Of a stretch of 64,000 bases of DNA, positions 1 to 9,298 are shown piece after piece. A model generated the notes under the pieces. That model was not told the origin of the DNA. It worked only from the letters and a program-made list of their open reading frames with translations, and did no database searches. Source of the DNA: Bog-950 sp044228435 (GTDB lineage: Bacteria > Bacteroidota > Bacteroidia > Chitinophagales > LD1); contig JBGAUW010000006.1 of NCBI GenBank assembly GCA_044228435.1, positions 62,001 through 126,000 on the forward strand, written 5' to 3'. Position 1 is the stretch's first letter, and every line of letters starts with the position of its first letter. A program made the translations under genes and the position numbers.

Positions 1-136
1 CCTGCTTTTGAATAAAAGCAATAACCTTTTGCTTGTTAGCATCTGTTTCTACAAACCCGATGGGGCTAACAAAAGATTGAGCGTAAATAACTGCACCCTG
101 AAAAAACAGGCAAGCTATCAGAAGTATATTTTTCAT
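1..136 (-). CDS. N-terminus of a secreted hypothetical protein (partial)
   Basis: The first 45 codons of a leftward gene lie here; the rest is outside the window. The ATG at 136 is followed by Lys-Asn and a hydrophobic stretch (ILLIACLFFQGAVIYAQ), a standard type I signal peptide with a likely cut after the Ala-Gln near residue 20. The mature part begins SFVSPIGFVETDANKQ. It therefore acts in the periplasm or beyond. Too little is present to name a family. It is divergent from the M1 peptidase at 262, and the 125-base gap must hold both promoters. Confidence 0.6.
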   Translation of the reverse strand, partial: MKNILLIACLFFQGAVIYAQSFVSPIGFVETDANKQKVIAFIQKQ

Positions 137-261
137 TACTGCGTCTTTAATTGATATTTTGAAGATAGGAATTGTGTTTAAAAAAGCAACTCCGGCCTCG
201 TTTTTTTGGGGTGGTAGCCTACCTGTTTAAATTATACATTTAAGCGTTTATCTTCGCAGGC

Positions 262-2637
262 ATGCTTAAAAAATTAAGTCTGCTCATATTTGCACAGCTA
301 TTATTTTTATTACCCCACGCGCAGGATTTACGGGGCGATACAATTGATTTGCGCAGCTTTAATTTAAAGCTCGATTTATCCGATTTTACTACTAAAGTAT
401 TGCACGCCGAAGCTGTAATAGGCATAAAAAGCAAACAGAATGGAGTAACTGGTATCCATCTCGATTTACTAAAGCTTACCGTGGATTCGGTAAAGGTTAA
501 TACCTCTACCGTTCCTTTTACTTATAACGATTCTGTAATTGATATAAACCTGCTGCTCAACCTCAATACCGGCGATTCTGCCACGTTGCATGTTTTCTAC
601 CATGGTAACCCTTACAGGGCGACGGGCGATTTTGGCGGCTTTTACTGGACCAATGCTTATGCCTTTAATATTGGCGTAAGCTTTTTGGCCGACCCGCATA
701 CTTACGGCCGCGTTTGGTTTCCCTGCTTCGATAATTTTGAACAGCGGAGTTTGTACGAGTTTTATGTAACTACCAAAAACACGCATAAGGCTTTTTGCAA
801 CGGCCTGTTGCTGGATGTAGCCACCAATGGCAACAAAAAAATCTGGCACTGGAAGCTAACTCAAGATATCCCATCCTATCTGGCATCAGTTGCGGTGTCT
901 GATTATGCTACAGTTGAGGATACCGTAAACGGCATGACAGGCACCTTACAGGTATTGCTGGCCGCCCGCGCTGCTGATACCACCAACCTTAAAAATTTGT
1001 TTGTGCATCTGCACGATGCCTTCCATATACAAGAAGAAGCCTGGGGCCCTTACCGCTGGGACCGCGTTGGCTATTGCATAGTGCCGTTTAATGCCGGCGC
1101 CATGGAGCATGCCACCAACATTGGCTTTATGACTTATTACCTGAATAGCTTAAGCGCACAAGCCGAACGCACCATGGCCCACGAACTTAGCCACCATTGG
1201 TTTGGCAATTTAGTTACCTGCAAAACAGCCGGTGAAATGTGGCTGAACGAAGGATGGGCCAGCTATAATGAACACCTGTTTTACGAGCGCTTGTATGGTG
1301 ATAGCACCTACAAAGATGCCGTGCGCGTAAACCATGAAGATGTTTTGCATAAGGCCCATATAAGCGATGGCAGCTATCTGCCGGTTAGTGGAGTGCCTAC
1401 CGAAAGCACCTATGGCTCTACCGTTTACAATAAAGGCGCCGATGTAATACACACCCTGCGCGCCTACATGGGCGACCAGCTTTTTTTTAGCTGTGTAAAG
1501 AACTTTCTAACCGATTTTGCATGGCAGAATGTTACCACCCTGCAACTACGCGATTACCTGGCACAATGCGCCGGCATTAATCTAAATGATTACTTTAATG
1601 ACTTTATAACAGCGCCCGGCTTTACGCATTTTTCTATTGAGCAACTGCGCACCCTGCCTACAACTAATGCCGGCTTTCAAACTACATTTGTTATCAGGCA
1701 ACGGCTGCACCAGGCACCGCACCTTTACCAAAACGTACCGATTAAGGTTTCTTACTTCGACCAGAACTGGAACCGGACTGATGAGATAGTAAATGTGGGT
1801 GATGAGTGTACGTCTCATGCCATTTCGCTACCTAACGAACCGGTGTATATAGCACTTGATTTTGATGAAAAAATACAGGATGCCATTACCGATGAGTGGA
1901 AAATATTAGACCAACCCGGAAGCTATGATTACGGCACAGCAAAAATGCTATTGCAGGTGGCTGCAGTTACCGATTCTGCATTAGTGCGTGTAGAACATAA
2001 TTGGGTAAGGCCGGAACCACTTAAAAACAAAATTGCCGGATTGCATTTGCATGATAAGCGATACTGGACCGTTGACGGAATTATACCCTCAAATTTTACG
2101 GCAAATGCAACCATTAATTACGATGGTACAGATACCTCTTTGGACGCCTCGTTTATTACGTTATCGGAAGATAGTATGGTGGTTATGTATCGCCCGGCTT
2201 CAGATTCTGATTGGGCGCTGGCAGATTCATTTAAAATAAACATACAAGGGAACGCTAACAACAAAACGGGCACTGCTACTATTTATGGCCTCAGCAAGGG
2301 CCAATACTGCCTTGCTATTCGGAACCCTGCTTTAGCCGATACTACTTCTGCCGATGTTGAGTGCGTTTATTCGGCCGTGAATGAAGTTGAAGCGCGTAAG
2401 GCGTTTAATTTGTTCCCCAATCCAACAAGCGAATCTATATCGGTAAGCTATGAAGCTAATACATTTGAAAAACTGGAACTACGCAATATAACCGGCCAAA
2501 AGCTTTTAGAGCAACCAATTGGCAACAACCAAACCTTAAGCACTTTACCGGTTAAGGCTTATGCCAACGGAGTTTATTTTATTACCCTAAGCGGTAAAAA
2601 CATTCAATCATCCACTAAAAAAATAATTAAGCAATAA
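262..2637 (+). CDS. Secreted M1-family metallo-aminopeptidase with T9SS sorting domain
   Basis: A gluzincin aminopeptidase that should remove N-terminal residues from peptides outside the cell or at its surface. A signal peptide covers about residues 1-21. The substrate-anchoring exopeptidase motif is G279-AMEH283 (usual form GAMEN). The zinc site is H307-E308-L-S-H311 with the third ligand E330 in NEGWA, spaced 18 residues on as in the M1 family. The last ~75 residues (NLFPNP start, then LRNITGQ, GVYFITL and a terminal KKIIKQ) are a type A T9SS C-terminal sorting domain, so the protein is exported by type IX secretion. The N in GAMEN is H here, a modest deviation. The stop codon overlaps the next start by one base (TAATG), implying translational coupling. 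Confidence 0.93.
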   Translation: MLKKLSLLIFAQLLFLLPHAQDLRGDTIDLRSFNLKLDLSDFTTKVLHAEAVIGIKSKQNGVTGIHLDLLKLTVDSVKVNTSTVPFTYNDSVIDINLLLNLNTGDSATLHVFYHGNPYRATGDFGGFYWTNAYAFNIGVSFLADPHTYGRVWFPCFDNFEQRSLYEFYVTTKNTHKAFCNGLLLDVATNGNKKIWHWKLTQDIPSYLASVAVSDYATVEDTVNGMTGTLQVLLAARAADTTNLKNLFVHLHDAFHIQEEAWGPYRWDRVGYCIVPFNAGAMEHATNIGFMTYYLNSLSAQAERTMAHELSHHWFGNLVTCKTAGEMWLNEGWASYNEHLFYERLYGDSTYKDAVRVNHEDVLHKAHISDGSYLPVSGVPTESTYGSTVYNKGADVIHTLRAYMGDQLFFSCVKNFLTDFAWQNVTTLQLRDYLAQCAGINLNDYFNDFITAPGFTHFSIEQLRTLPTTNAGFQTTFVIRQRLHQAPHLYQNVPIKVSYFDQNWNRTDEIVNVGDECTSHAISLPNEPVYIALDFDEKIQDAITDEWKILDQPGSYDYGTAKMLLQVAAVTDSALVRVEHNWVRPEPLKNKIAGLHLHDKRYWTVDGIIPSNFTANATINYDGTDTSLDASFITLSEDSMVVMYRPASDSDWALADSFKINIQGNANNKTGTATIYGLSKGQYCLAIRNPALADTTSADVECVYSAVNEVEARKAFNLFPNPTSESISVSYEANTFEKLELRNITGQKLLEQPIGNNQTLSTLPVKAYANGVYFITLSGKNIQSSTKKIIKQ

Positions 2638-3530
2638 TGGAAATAAAGAAAGTATCGGTAATTGGTGCAGGCACCATGGGTAATGGAATAGCGCATGTGT
2701 TTGCTATGAAAGGATTTGCAGTAAACCTGGTAGATGTTTCGGCACCGGCTTTAGAAAAAGCCCTGGGCACCATTACCAAAAACCTTGACCGTATGGTTGC
2801 CAAGGGAACACTTACCGAAGAGGCAAAAACTACCACCTTAAAAAACCTGAGCACAAATACTTCATTAGAGGTTTGTAAAGATTCAGATTTGGTAGTTGAA
2901 GCCGCCACCGAAAACGAAGCGATTAAATTGAAAATTTTTACACAGTTGGATGAATTGTGCAAACCCGAAACTATACTGGCATCTAATACTTCTTCCATCT
3001 CTATTACCAAAATAGCTGCAGCCACTAAAAGGCCGCAGAATGTAATAGGTATGCACTTTATGAACCCGGTTCCTTTAATGAAACTGGTAGAAATTATACG
3101 TGGCTACAAAACATCGGATAACAGCATGGAAGTTGTATTAACCGCCACCCGCAGCCTGGATAAAATACCGGTAGAAGTAAACGACTACCCGGGCTTTGTA
3201 GCCAACCGCATTTTAATGCCTATGATAAACGAGGCCATTGAAACCCTGCGAGAAGGCGTAGCCGGTGTAGCAGAAATTGATACAGTAATGAAACTGGGTA
3301 TGGCACACCCCATGGGTCCTCTGCAACTTGCCGATTTTATTGGCCTGGATGTTTGCCTGGCTATTTTACGTGTATTGCACGATGGCTTTGGCAACCCAAA
3401 ATACGCACCAAGCCCTTTATTGGTAAACATGGTAACCGCGGGTTGCCTGGGCGTTAAAGCAGGCGAAGGTTTTTATAAATACACCGCCGGCTCTAAAGAT
3501 TTAATAGTAGCCGATAGGTTTAGTAAGTAG
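2637..3530 (+). CDS. 3-hydroxyacyl-CoA (3-hydroxybutyryl-CoA) dehydrogenase
   Basis: NAD-dependent oxidation of L-3-hydroxyacyl-CoA to 3-ketoacyl-CoA, or the reverse, in fatty-acid or butyrate metabolism in the cytoplasm. The 297-residue length equals that of stand-alone Hbd/FadB-type dehydrogenases. The N-terminal Rossmann motif GAGTMGNGIAHVFA is at residues 10-23. The family features ASNTSS, GMHFMNPVP (catalytic-His segment) and DYPGFVANRIL are all present, followed by the helical C-terminal domain (MGPLQLADFIGLDV). Its ATG shares the last base of the preceding stop, so it is translated with the secreted peptidase although the functions are unrelated. Hbd (short-chain) versus PaaH-like roles cannot be told apart from sequence. 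Confidence 0.92.
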   Translation: MEIKKVSVIGAGTMGNGIAHVFAMKGFAVNLVDVSAPALEKALGTITKNLDRMVAKGTLTEEAKTTTLKNLSTNTSLEVCKDSDLVVEAATENEAIKLKIFTQLDELCKPETILASNTSSISITKIAAATKRPQNVIGMHFMNPVPLMKLVEIIRGYKTSDNSMEVVLTATRSLDKIPVEVNDYPGFVANRILMPMINEAIETLREGVAGVAEIDTVMKLGMAHPMGPLQLADFIGLDVCLAILRVLHDGFGNPKYAPSPLLVNMVTAGCLGVKAGEGFYKYTAGSKDLIVADRFSK

Positions 3531-3548
3531 ATTACAGAAGTTTTTATA

Positions 3549-3586
3549 AAAAAGAAACGCCCCGGAAATTCGGGGCGTTTCTTTTT
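3549..3586. terminator. Bidirectional intrinsic terminator
   Basis: A 16-base perfect inverted repeat (3549-3564 and 3571-3586, core CGCCCCG/CGGGGCG) with a six-base loop GAAATT. A-rich and T-rich stem ends provide a U-run in both directions. It sits between the convergent dehydrogenase and M16 protease genes and can stop transcription of both. Confidence 0.85.
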
Positions 3587-3603
3587 TATAACCAGTTGCT
3601 TTA

Positions 3604-6600
3604 TTAATACCCAAACACATCCTTCAATTCTAACACCTGCACGGGGCCTAAATCTTTCAATACTTCCATATTAAGGTCTTCTTTTTTACCTATTACCAGG
3701 TAGTCAAATTTTTTGCCCTTTACGTGCTCGTTAAAAAACTTATGTACGTCTTGTATACTGGTTGTTTTAGCAGCTTCGTAAATTACTTTGCGCACATCGT
3801 AATTTAATCCGCGCTTTTTAGCGCGTTCGTAAGCAGCATACATATCTATACCGGTAGTCCAGTCGCTTTCAAGCGTTTTTATTACGCTGGCACGGGCACC
3901 ATCAAATTGTTGCGGCACTTCCGGCATATCGTTCAATAACTTGTTCATTTCGGCCAAAGCTGTTTTAAGCTTATCGGCCTGCGTGCCTACATACGAGGTT
4001 AAGTAGTGCGACTCGTTAGCGTACTGTGGCACACCATAACTGCTGTAAACCGAATACGCCAAAGCCATTTTCTCGCGTATCTCCTGGAACATAATAGAGC
4101 TTAAGCCCGAACCGTAGTAATCGTTGTATAAAAATATAGAGGGGTATAAATCTTTATTAAAAGGCACATCTTTAGCCAACATTACTATCTCGGCTTGTTT
4201 CATAGGGTAATAGCACACATATACCTTCGTTTCATTTATAGGCAGCTCGGGATATTTTTTGGCCGCAGGGTAATCTTTTAATGTAGCATTAACTGTATGC
4301 AGCTTGTTTATTACTTCTAAAGCTACTGCAGGGCTGTTGCTTCCAAAATAGAATATCTTATGCTTGTAACCCGTTAACGATTTTATAAGGCTTACCAACT
4401 GATTTACATCCACCTTCTCTAACTCCTCCTCACTCATTACGTTGGTAAAAGGATTAAGCGGGCCATACTTGGCGTAGTTAACCAGGCCGCTGTATAATAT
4501 AGCGCTCTTGTTCTTTTTGGCATTAATGCGTCCTTGCGCTATATCCATCTTAAGCCCTTCAAACACTTCCTTATCTGCTTTTACATGCGATAAAATGTGC
4601 TCAAACAACTCAATACCTTTCTCCAGGTTTTCTTCAAGCCCGCTTAACGAAATATTAGCGCGGTCGCGGCCCGAGGTTACAGCAAACGATAATCCTAGTT
4701 TGTAAAATTCTTTCTTTAAATCTTCAGCCGAGTATTTATCGGTGCCCAGGTATTCCAGGTAGCTTACTGCCAAACCTAATTCGCGCACGTTATCGGTGCC
4801 CATATCAAAAATGTAGCTAAGGTTAAAGGTTTTGTTTACATCGTTTTTAATGTAATCGAACGCCACATTGCCTTTAGCCAACTTTAAATGGGTAATGTCT
4901 TTTTCAAAATCGATAAACTTAGGGGCTATGGCAGGTTGCGCCATCTCGTCCCAGCTTTTCTTATACGACGACATTTCATCCTTATTCATTACCACCGAGG
5001 TAATAGCAGGTTTTTCTACTTTATGCACTGCAGCATCGCCCTGGCGTTTGTAGCACACGGCGTAGTTGCTTTTATAATGCTCGTTTACAAACTTCACCAG
5101 GTCGGCCTTCGTAATTTTCTCCATCTCCGTTATCTGGTTAACCCAGTCTGCCCATGGTATATTATGCACAAAGGTGCCCATCATATTGTATGCACGGCCA
5201 TCGTTCTTTTCTGCCGCCTTCATACGCTCCAACTTTTGGTTCTGTATAATAGCAGGCAGCAACCAATCGCCAAATTCACCCTTCTTTACTTTTTCAATTT
5301 CGCCCAGTAGTAAATCTTTTACTTCTTCCAGTTTTTGTCCTTGTTTTGGCTCACCATAAAACTTATGGAAAACATAGTCGGTATTTTCATCTAAAAATGA
5401 ATAGGCATTCAATACTTTTTGTTGTTGTACCAAATCCAAATCAATCAAACCGGCAGCACCATTGGCAAGCACCAGGTCAACCATTTTAGCCATTAAAGCC
5501 TCGCGGGTATTAGCCCCGTTAAACAGAAAACCGATGTACACATGCTCCGGTTGCGGGCCTACATACTCACGTATAATAGGCGTGGTAATTTCCGGTTCAG
5601 GCTTCTTTTCAAACTTAGGCAATTCGCCATCTTTCCAATTACCATAGTATTTATCTATAATAGCTATGGCCGCATCAGGGTCTAAATCTCCGGCCAATAT
5701 TAAGGCTGCATTGTTAGGGCGGTAATATGTCTTTTGGTAGTTGTAAATATTCACCATCGATGGGTTCTTTAAATGCTCGCCCTCACCAATAGTAGTTTGT
5801 GTTCCGTAAGGATGGTTAGGCAGCAAAGCATTTTCAATGGCATGGTCGCTCCACACGCGGTCATTATCCTGGTTGCGGTTAAACTCTTCGTACACCGTTT
5901 CTAACTCAGTATGAAAAATACGCAGCACGCAATTTTCAAAGCGGTGCGCTTCCAGCTTAATAAACTTTTCAAAAGCGTTCGATGGTATATCGTTTACATA
6001 CACCGTCATGTCGGTGCTGGTAAATGCGTTGGTACCCTGTGCCCCAATACTGGTAGTCATTTTATCATACTCATTCGGTATGGCATACTTGCTGGCCTCG
6101 TAGCTAAACGAATCTATTTTGGCATACAGGGCTTTCTTCTTAGCCTCATCGCGTTCGTTTTTGTGGTATTCAAAGTAGGCCGAAACAGAATCCAGCAAGG
6201 CGCTTTCTTTAGCCCAATCTTTAGTGCCCAATTCCGGCGTGCCCTTAAACATCATGTGCTCCAGGTAGTGTGCAAGCCCGGTAGTTTGTGCCGGGTCAAA
6301 TTTCGAACCGGCCCTTACAGCCAGCAAAGTTTGTATACGCGGGGCATCTTTATTTACGCTTATATACACCTTCATGCCGTTGCGCAAAGTATAAATGCGC
6401 GCTTTAAAAGGGTCGTTTGGCACCGATTCATAAGCCCGTGCCGGAGATTTTAAGCTTGCTGTAGGCGGTGCATTTTTAAGCGGCATTGGCTCAATTTTAG
6501 CAACCCGGCCGGGAGGCAATTGTTTTGCCGAGGTTGGCGCAGCCGTTTGTGCACTTGCTGTAAATAGCAGCGTCGCAAAAAATGCAGATAAAATCGACTT

Positions 6601-6609
6601 TGTTTTCAT
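3604..6609 (-). CDS. Two-domain M16 (insulinase/PqqL-like) zinc peptidase
   Basis: A periplasmic or secreted metallopeptidase of the inverzincin family. A signal peptide ends at the SAQ near residue 21. The inverted zinc motif is H114-Y-L-E117-H118, followed ~75 residues later by the third-ligand glutamate segment ETVYEEFNRN. The N-terminal half (about 65-520) is the active M16 domain with its partner M16_C domain. The C-terminal half repeats the fold without an HxxEH motif, as in single-chain two-domain M16 enzymes, and includes a glycine/serine-rich YYGSGLSSIMFQEIRE segment. About 1000 residues is usual for PqqL-like members. It stands alone, convergent with the upstream gene and 33 bases after dnaX on the same strand. 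Confidence 0.9.
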   Translation of the reverse strand: MKTKSILSAFFATLLFTASAQTAAPTSAKQLPPGRVAKIEPMPLKNAPPTASLKSPARAYESVPNDPFKARIYTLRNGMKVYISVNKDAPRIQTLLAVRAGSKFDPAQTTGLAHYLEHMMFKGTPELGTKDWAKESALLDSVSAYFEYHKNERDEAKKKALYAKIDSFSYEASKYAIPNEYDKMTTSIGAQGTNAFTSTDMTVYVNDIPSNAFEKFIKLEAHRFENCVLRIFHTELETVYEEFNRNQDNDRVWSDHAIENALLPNHPYGTQTTIGEGEHLKNPSMVNIYNYQKTYYRPNNAALILAGDLDPDAAIAIIDKYYGNWKDGELPKFEKKPEPEITTPIIREYVGPQPEHVYIGFLFNGANTREALMAKMVDLVLANGAAGLIDLDLVQQQKVLNAYSFLDENTDYVFHKFYGEPKQGQKLEEVKDLLLGEIEKVKKGEFGDWLLPAIIQNQKLERMKAAEKNDGRAYNMMGTFVHNIPWADWVNQITEMEKITKADLVKFVNEHYKSNYAVCYKRQGDAAVHKVEKPAITSVVMNKDEMSSYKKSWDEMAQPAIAPKFIDFEKDITHLKLAKGNVAFDYIKNDVNKTFNLSYIFDMGTDNVRELGLAVSYLEYLGTDKYSAEDLKKEFYKLGLSFAVTSGRDRANISLSGLEENLEKGIELFEHILSHVKADKEVFEGLKMDIAQGRINAKKNKSAILYSGLVNYAKYGPLNPFTNVMSEEELEKVDVNQLVSLIKSLTGYKHKIFYFGSNSPAVALEVINKLHTVNATLKDYPAAKKYPELPINETKVYVCYYPMKQAEIVMLAKDVPFNKDLYPSIFLYNDYYGSGLSSIMFQEIREKMALAYSVYSSYGVPQYANESHYLTSYVGTQADKLKTALAEMNKLLNDMPEVPQQFDGARASVIKTLESDWTTGIDMYAAYERAKKRGLNYDVRKVIYEAAKTTSIQDVHKFFNEHVKGKKFDYLVIGKKEDLNMEVLKDLGPVQVLELKDVFGY

Positions 6610-6642
6610 GTATGTTGGTTTAAAAATTATAAGAGAGAGTAT

Positions 6643-8454
6643 TTAATCGTAATCCAGTTCTAAGCCCAAATCCTGTTGCATTTTTTTAATGGCTGGATTT
6701 TTTTCAATCAAACGTTCCAGTTTTTCTTTTGGGGTGTAAGGCTTTACACCGGTCGACACTTTTTTATCAGCAATTACTTCTAAAGTAACGGCAGCGCCCA
6801 CCCGCTTTGATATAAAATTCTGAACTCCCAGCCTAACTTCTTCAAACTGGCTTCTTTGTATATCGCTTTGCACCTTCAAAAGCAGTTTATCGGGGGCAGT
6901 AGTATCGAATACCGGCTTAAAGGTGGCAAAGCTTATGCGCAACCCGCGTTTCTCTTCAGGTATACCGGCCGCATATTTCTCCCACAGCAGCAATACGTTT
7001 TCTTCGTTCAAAATTAATACCTCACCGGTATATACTTCCTCCTCTTCGCCTTCAGTTATCTTTTTAATTTCAGTTTCGTCGGCATCGTTTAACGAATCCA
7101 GCGTTAACACCTTCTTACCCTTTGATAGACTAACCGGTGCAATTTTCGAATCTGTTTTTGGAGTAACCACAGCAGGTTTTTCTGTAGCGGGTTGTTCTTT
7201 TTCAGCAGTAGTTGTTACAGGTTGCTTAACTACAGCAACGGGCTTTTCGGTCGCGCTATCGGCAGTTTCAGCCTTCGGTTTAACCTCGGCTACCGGTTTT
7301 CGCTCCTCAATCCTTACTTCAGAGAGTTTTTTTTTACTTGTATCAGTTTCTGCTGATACTACCGAGTTTACATAGCACATTTTAATCAGTGCCAGTTCCA
7401 CCGTTAGGCGCTTGTTTTTGCTAACCTTATACTGCACATCGCATTGGTTGCCAAAGCTAAGGCAGTTTACTAAAAAGTCGGCCGTGGCTAATGTAGCCTG
7501 CTCGGTATATTTTTGTTTAAGGTTTTCACTCAGCTCCATTAAGGCCACGGTGCCTGCATCTTTGCAAAACAACAGATTGCGGAAGTGTTCGCATAGCCCT
7601 AAAATAAAATCATCGCCTTCAAACCCTTTCTTCAGAATAGCATCCAGCAGTTGCAAAACGTTCGAAAGGTTTTCGGTAAGCAGCGAATCGGTTACTTTAA
7701 AAAAGTAATCATAATCCAGCACGTTCAGGTTCTCTAATATACTGGCGTAGGTCAACTTGCCTTCGCTAAAGCCCGAAAGGCGGTCGAACATAGAAAGCGC
7801 ATCGCGCATACCACCATCAGCCTTTTGTGCAATAATGTGCAGGGCATCTTCTTCGGCTTCTATCTTTTCTACCTGGCAAATATGCTGCAGGTGCTTTACT
7901 ATCGTATCAATAGGAATTCGGCGGAAATCAAAAATCTGGCAACGCGAAAGTATAGTTGGTAAAATTTTGTGCTTCTCGGTAGTAGCCAAAATAAACTTAC
8001 AGTACGATGGTGGCTCCTCCAGCGTTTTCAAAAACGCGTTAAAAGCGCCCTGTGAAAGCATGTGAACCTCATCTATAATGTAAATTTTATACTTACCACT
8101 TTGTGGCGGAAAGCGCACCTGCTCTACCAGCGAGCGTATATCTTCTACCGAGTTGTTCGAAGCCGCATCCAGTTCATGAATATTAAAAGATGCATTTTGC
8201 TGAAAAGAAACACACGAATTACATTCTCCGCAGGCCTCAAAATCGGCTGATATATTTTCGCAATTAATGGTTTTTGCCAATATACGGGCAGCGGTAGTTT
8301 TACCCACACCCCGCGGACCACAAAACAAAAATGAATGTGCCAAATGCCCGGTGCGGATAGCATTTTTTAGGGTAACTGCTACCTGCTCCTGCCCTACCAT
8401 CTCATTAAAATGAGCGGGGCGGTATTTACGTGCACTAACTATATACTCTGCCAT
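6643..8454 (-). CDS. dnaX: DNA polymerase III subunit gamma/tau
   Basis: ATPase of the replicative clamp loader. The frame is open upstream, but MAEYIVSARKYRP at 8454 is the family's conserved beginning, so that ATG is chosen over the longer reading from 8508. Walker A is G46-PRGVGK52-T. The zinc site uses C65, C75, C78 and C81. Walker B DEVHML, sensor 1 TTEKHK and the SRCQ arginine-finger element follow. Residues ~360-470 are a charged, low-complexity Lys/Glu/Pro/Val linker, and a C-terminal tau-like domain (~480-603) closes the protein. No programmed frameshift signal was searched for systematically. Divergent from the metal regulator at 8608. Confidence 0.95.
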   Translation of the reverse strand: MAEYIVSARKYRPAHFNEMVGQEQVAVTLKNAIRTGHLAHSFLFCGPRGVGKTTAARILAKTINCENISADFEACGECNSCVSFQQNASFNIHELDAASNNSVEDIRSLVEQVRFPPQSGKYKIYIIDEVHMLSQGAFNAFLKTLEEPPSYCKFILATTEKHKILPTILSRCQIFDFRRIPIDTIVKHLQHICQVEKIEAEEDALHIIAQKADGGMRDALSMFDRLSGFSEGKLTYASILENLNVLDYDYFFKVTDSLLTENLSNVLQLLDAILKKGFEGDDFILGLCEHFRNLLFCKDAGTVALMELSENLKQKYTEQATLATADFLVNCLSFGNQCDVQYKVSKNKRLTVELALIKMCYVNSVVSAETDTSKKKLSEVRIEERKPVAEVKPKAETADSATEKPVAVVKQPVTTTAEKEQPATEKPAVVTPKTDSKIAPVSLSKGKKVLTLDSLNDADETEIKKITEGEEEEVYTGEVLILNEENVLLLWEKYAAGIPEEKRGLRISFATFKPVFDTTAPDKLLLKVQSDIQRSQFEEVRLGVQNFISKRVGAAVTLEVIADKKVSTGVKPYTPKEKLERLIEKNPAIKKMQQDLGLELDYD

Positions 8455-8607
8455 AACTGCGGTAAATGTATAAAAACAGAGCAATTGAAATCTGTTGGCG
8501 CAAGCCAACCAGCCATTTTTATTAATTTATTAACTACCTACCCACATAATGCCTTTTTCCCACCCCCTGCAAGGCCCCCTGGCCTTAAGTTTTTTACTTT
8601 TACGCCC

Positions 8608-9264
8608 ATGGGTTACTCCAACACCGAAGAAAACTACATTAAGGCTATTTATCACCTGTCGGAAGACGAGGGCGAAACTATTAGCACCAATAGCATTGCC
8701 AAAGCTGTAAACGCCACGGCCGCATCGGTAACCGATATGCTTAAAAAGCTGAAGCAAAAAAAGCTGATTACCTACGAAAAATACCAAGGCGTGCGCCTTA
8801 CCAAAGAGGGTGAAAAAATTGCCAAAAACATTGTGCGCAAGCATCGCCTTTGGGAAGTATTTTTGGTAGAAAAACTGGGCTACAGCTGGGATAAAATACA
8901 CGATATAGCCGAGCAGCTGGAGCATATACGTAGCGAAGAAATGATTGATAAGCTGGATAAATTTTTGGGCTACCCTAAATTTGACCCGCACGGCGACCCA
9001 ATACCCGATGCCTTGCTGAATATAAAGGCCGTTAAACAAACGGTACTCTCTAAACTAAAAACCGGCGATAAGGGTAAAGTTGTAGGTGTAAAAGATAGCT
9101 CGAGCAAATTACTGCAACACTTAGACGACCTGGAAATCAAACTGGGCACTGAAATAGAAATTTTAGATGTTATAGAATTCGATGAGTCGGTAGTGGTTAA
9201 AATAGGCAAAAACAAAAAGGCCACCCTATCCAAACTGGCCGCGCAGAATGTGTTTATTGGGTAG
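8608..9264 (+). CDS. DtxR/MntR-family metal-dependent transcriptional regulator with FeoA domain
   Basis: Metal-sensing repressor, most likely for Mn or Fe. The frame continues upstream, but the ATG at 8608 starts at the conserved MGYSNTEENYIKAIYHL and gives 218 residues, normal for the family. Order: winged helix (~1-65, with SIAKAVNATAASVTDMLKKL as the recognition part); metal-binding and dimerisation domain (~66-140, H and E residues in RKHRLWEVFL, EQLEHIRSEEM and HGDPIP); SH3-like FeoA domain (~145-218). A NRAMP-type transporter lies 3 kb downstream on the same strand, a usual target of such regulators, but two other genes now lie between them. Mn versus Fe specificity is not decided here. 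Confidence 0.9.
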   Translation: MGYSNTEENYIKAIYHLSEDEGETISTNSIAKAVNATAASVTDMLKKLKQKKLITYEKYQGVRLTKEGEKIAKNIVRKHRLWEVFLVEKLGYSWDKIHDIAEQLEHIRSEEMIDKLDKFLGYPKFDPHGDPIPDALLNIKAVKQTVLSKLKTGDKGKVVGVKDSSSKLLQHLDDLEIKLGTEIEILDVIEFDESVVVKIGKNKKATLSKLAAQNVFIG

Positions 9265-9298
9265 TATAGTTAAACCTATTTAGAAAAGCCATCAGAAA

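Noticed and set aside
8410..8607. N-terminal extension of the DtxR-family regulator
   Set aside because: The extra 66 codons run into the dnaX start on the other strand and match nothing in the family; MGYSNTEENY is the normal beginning.
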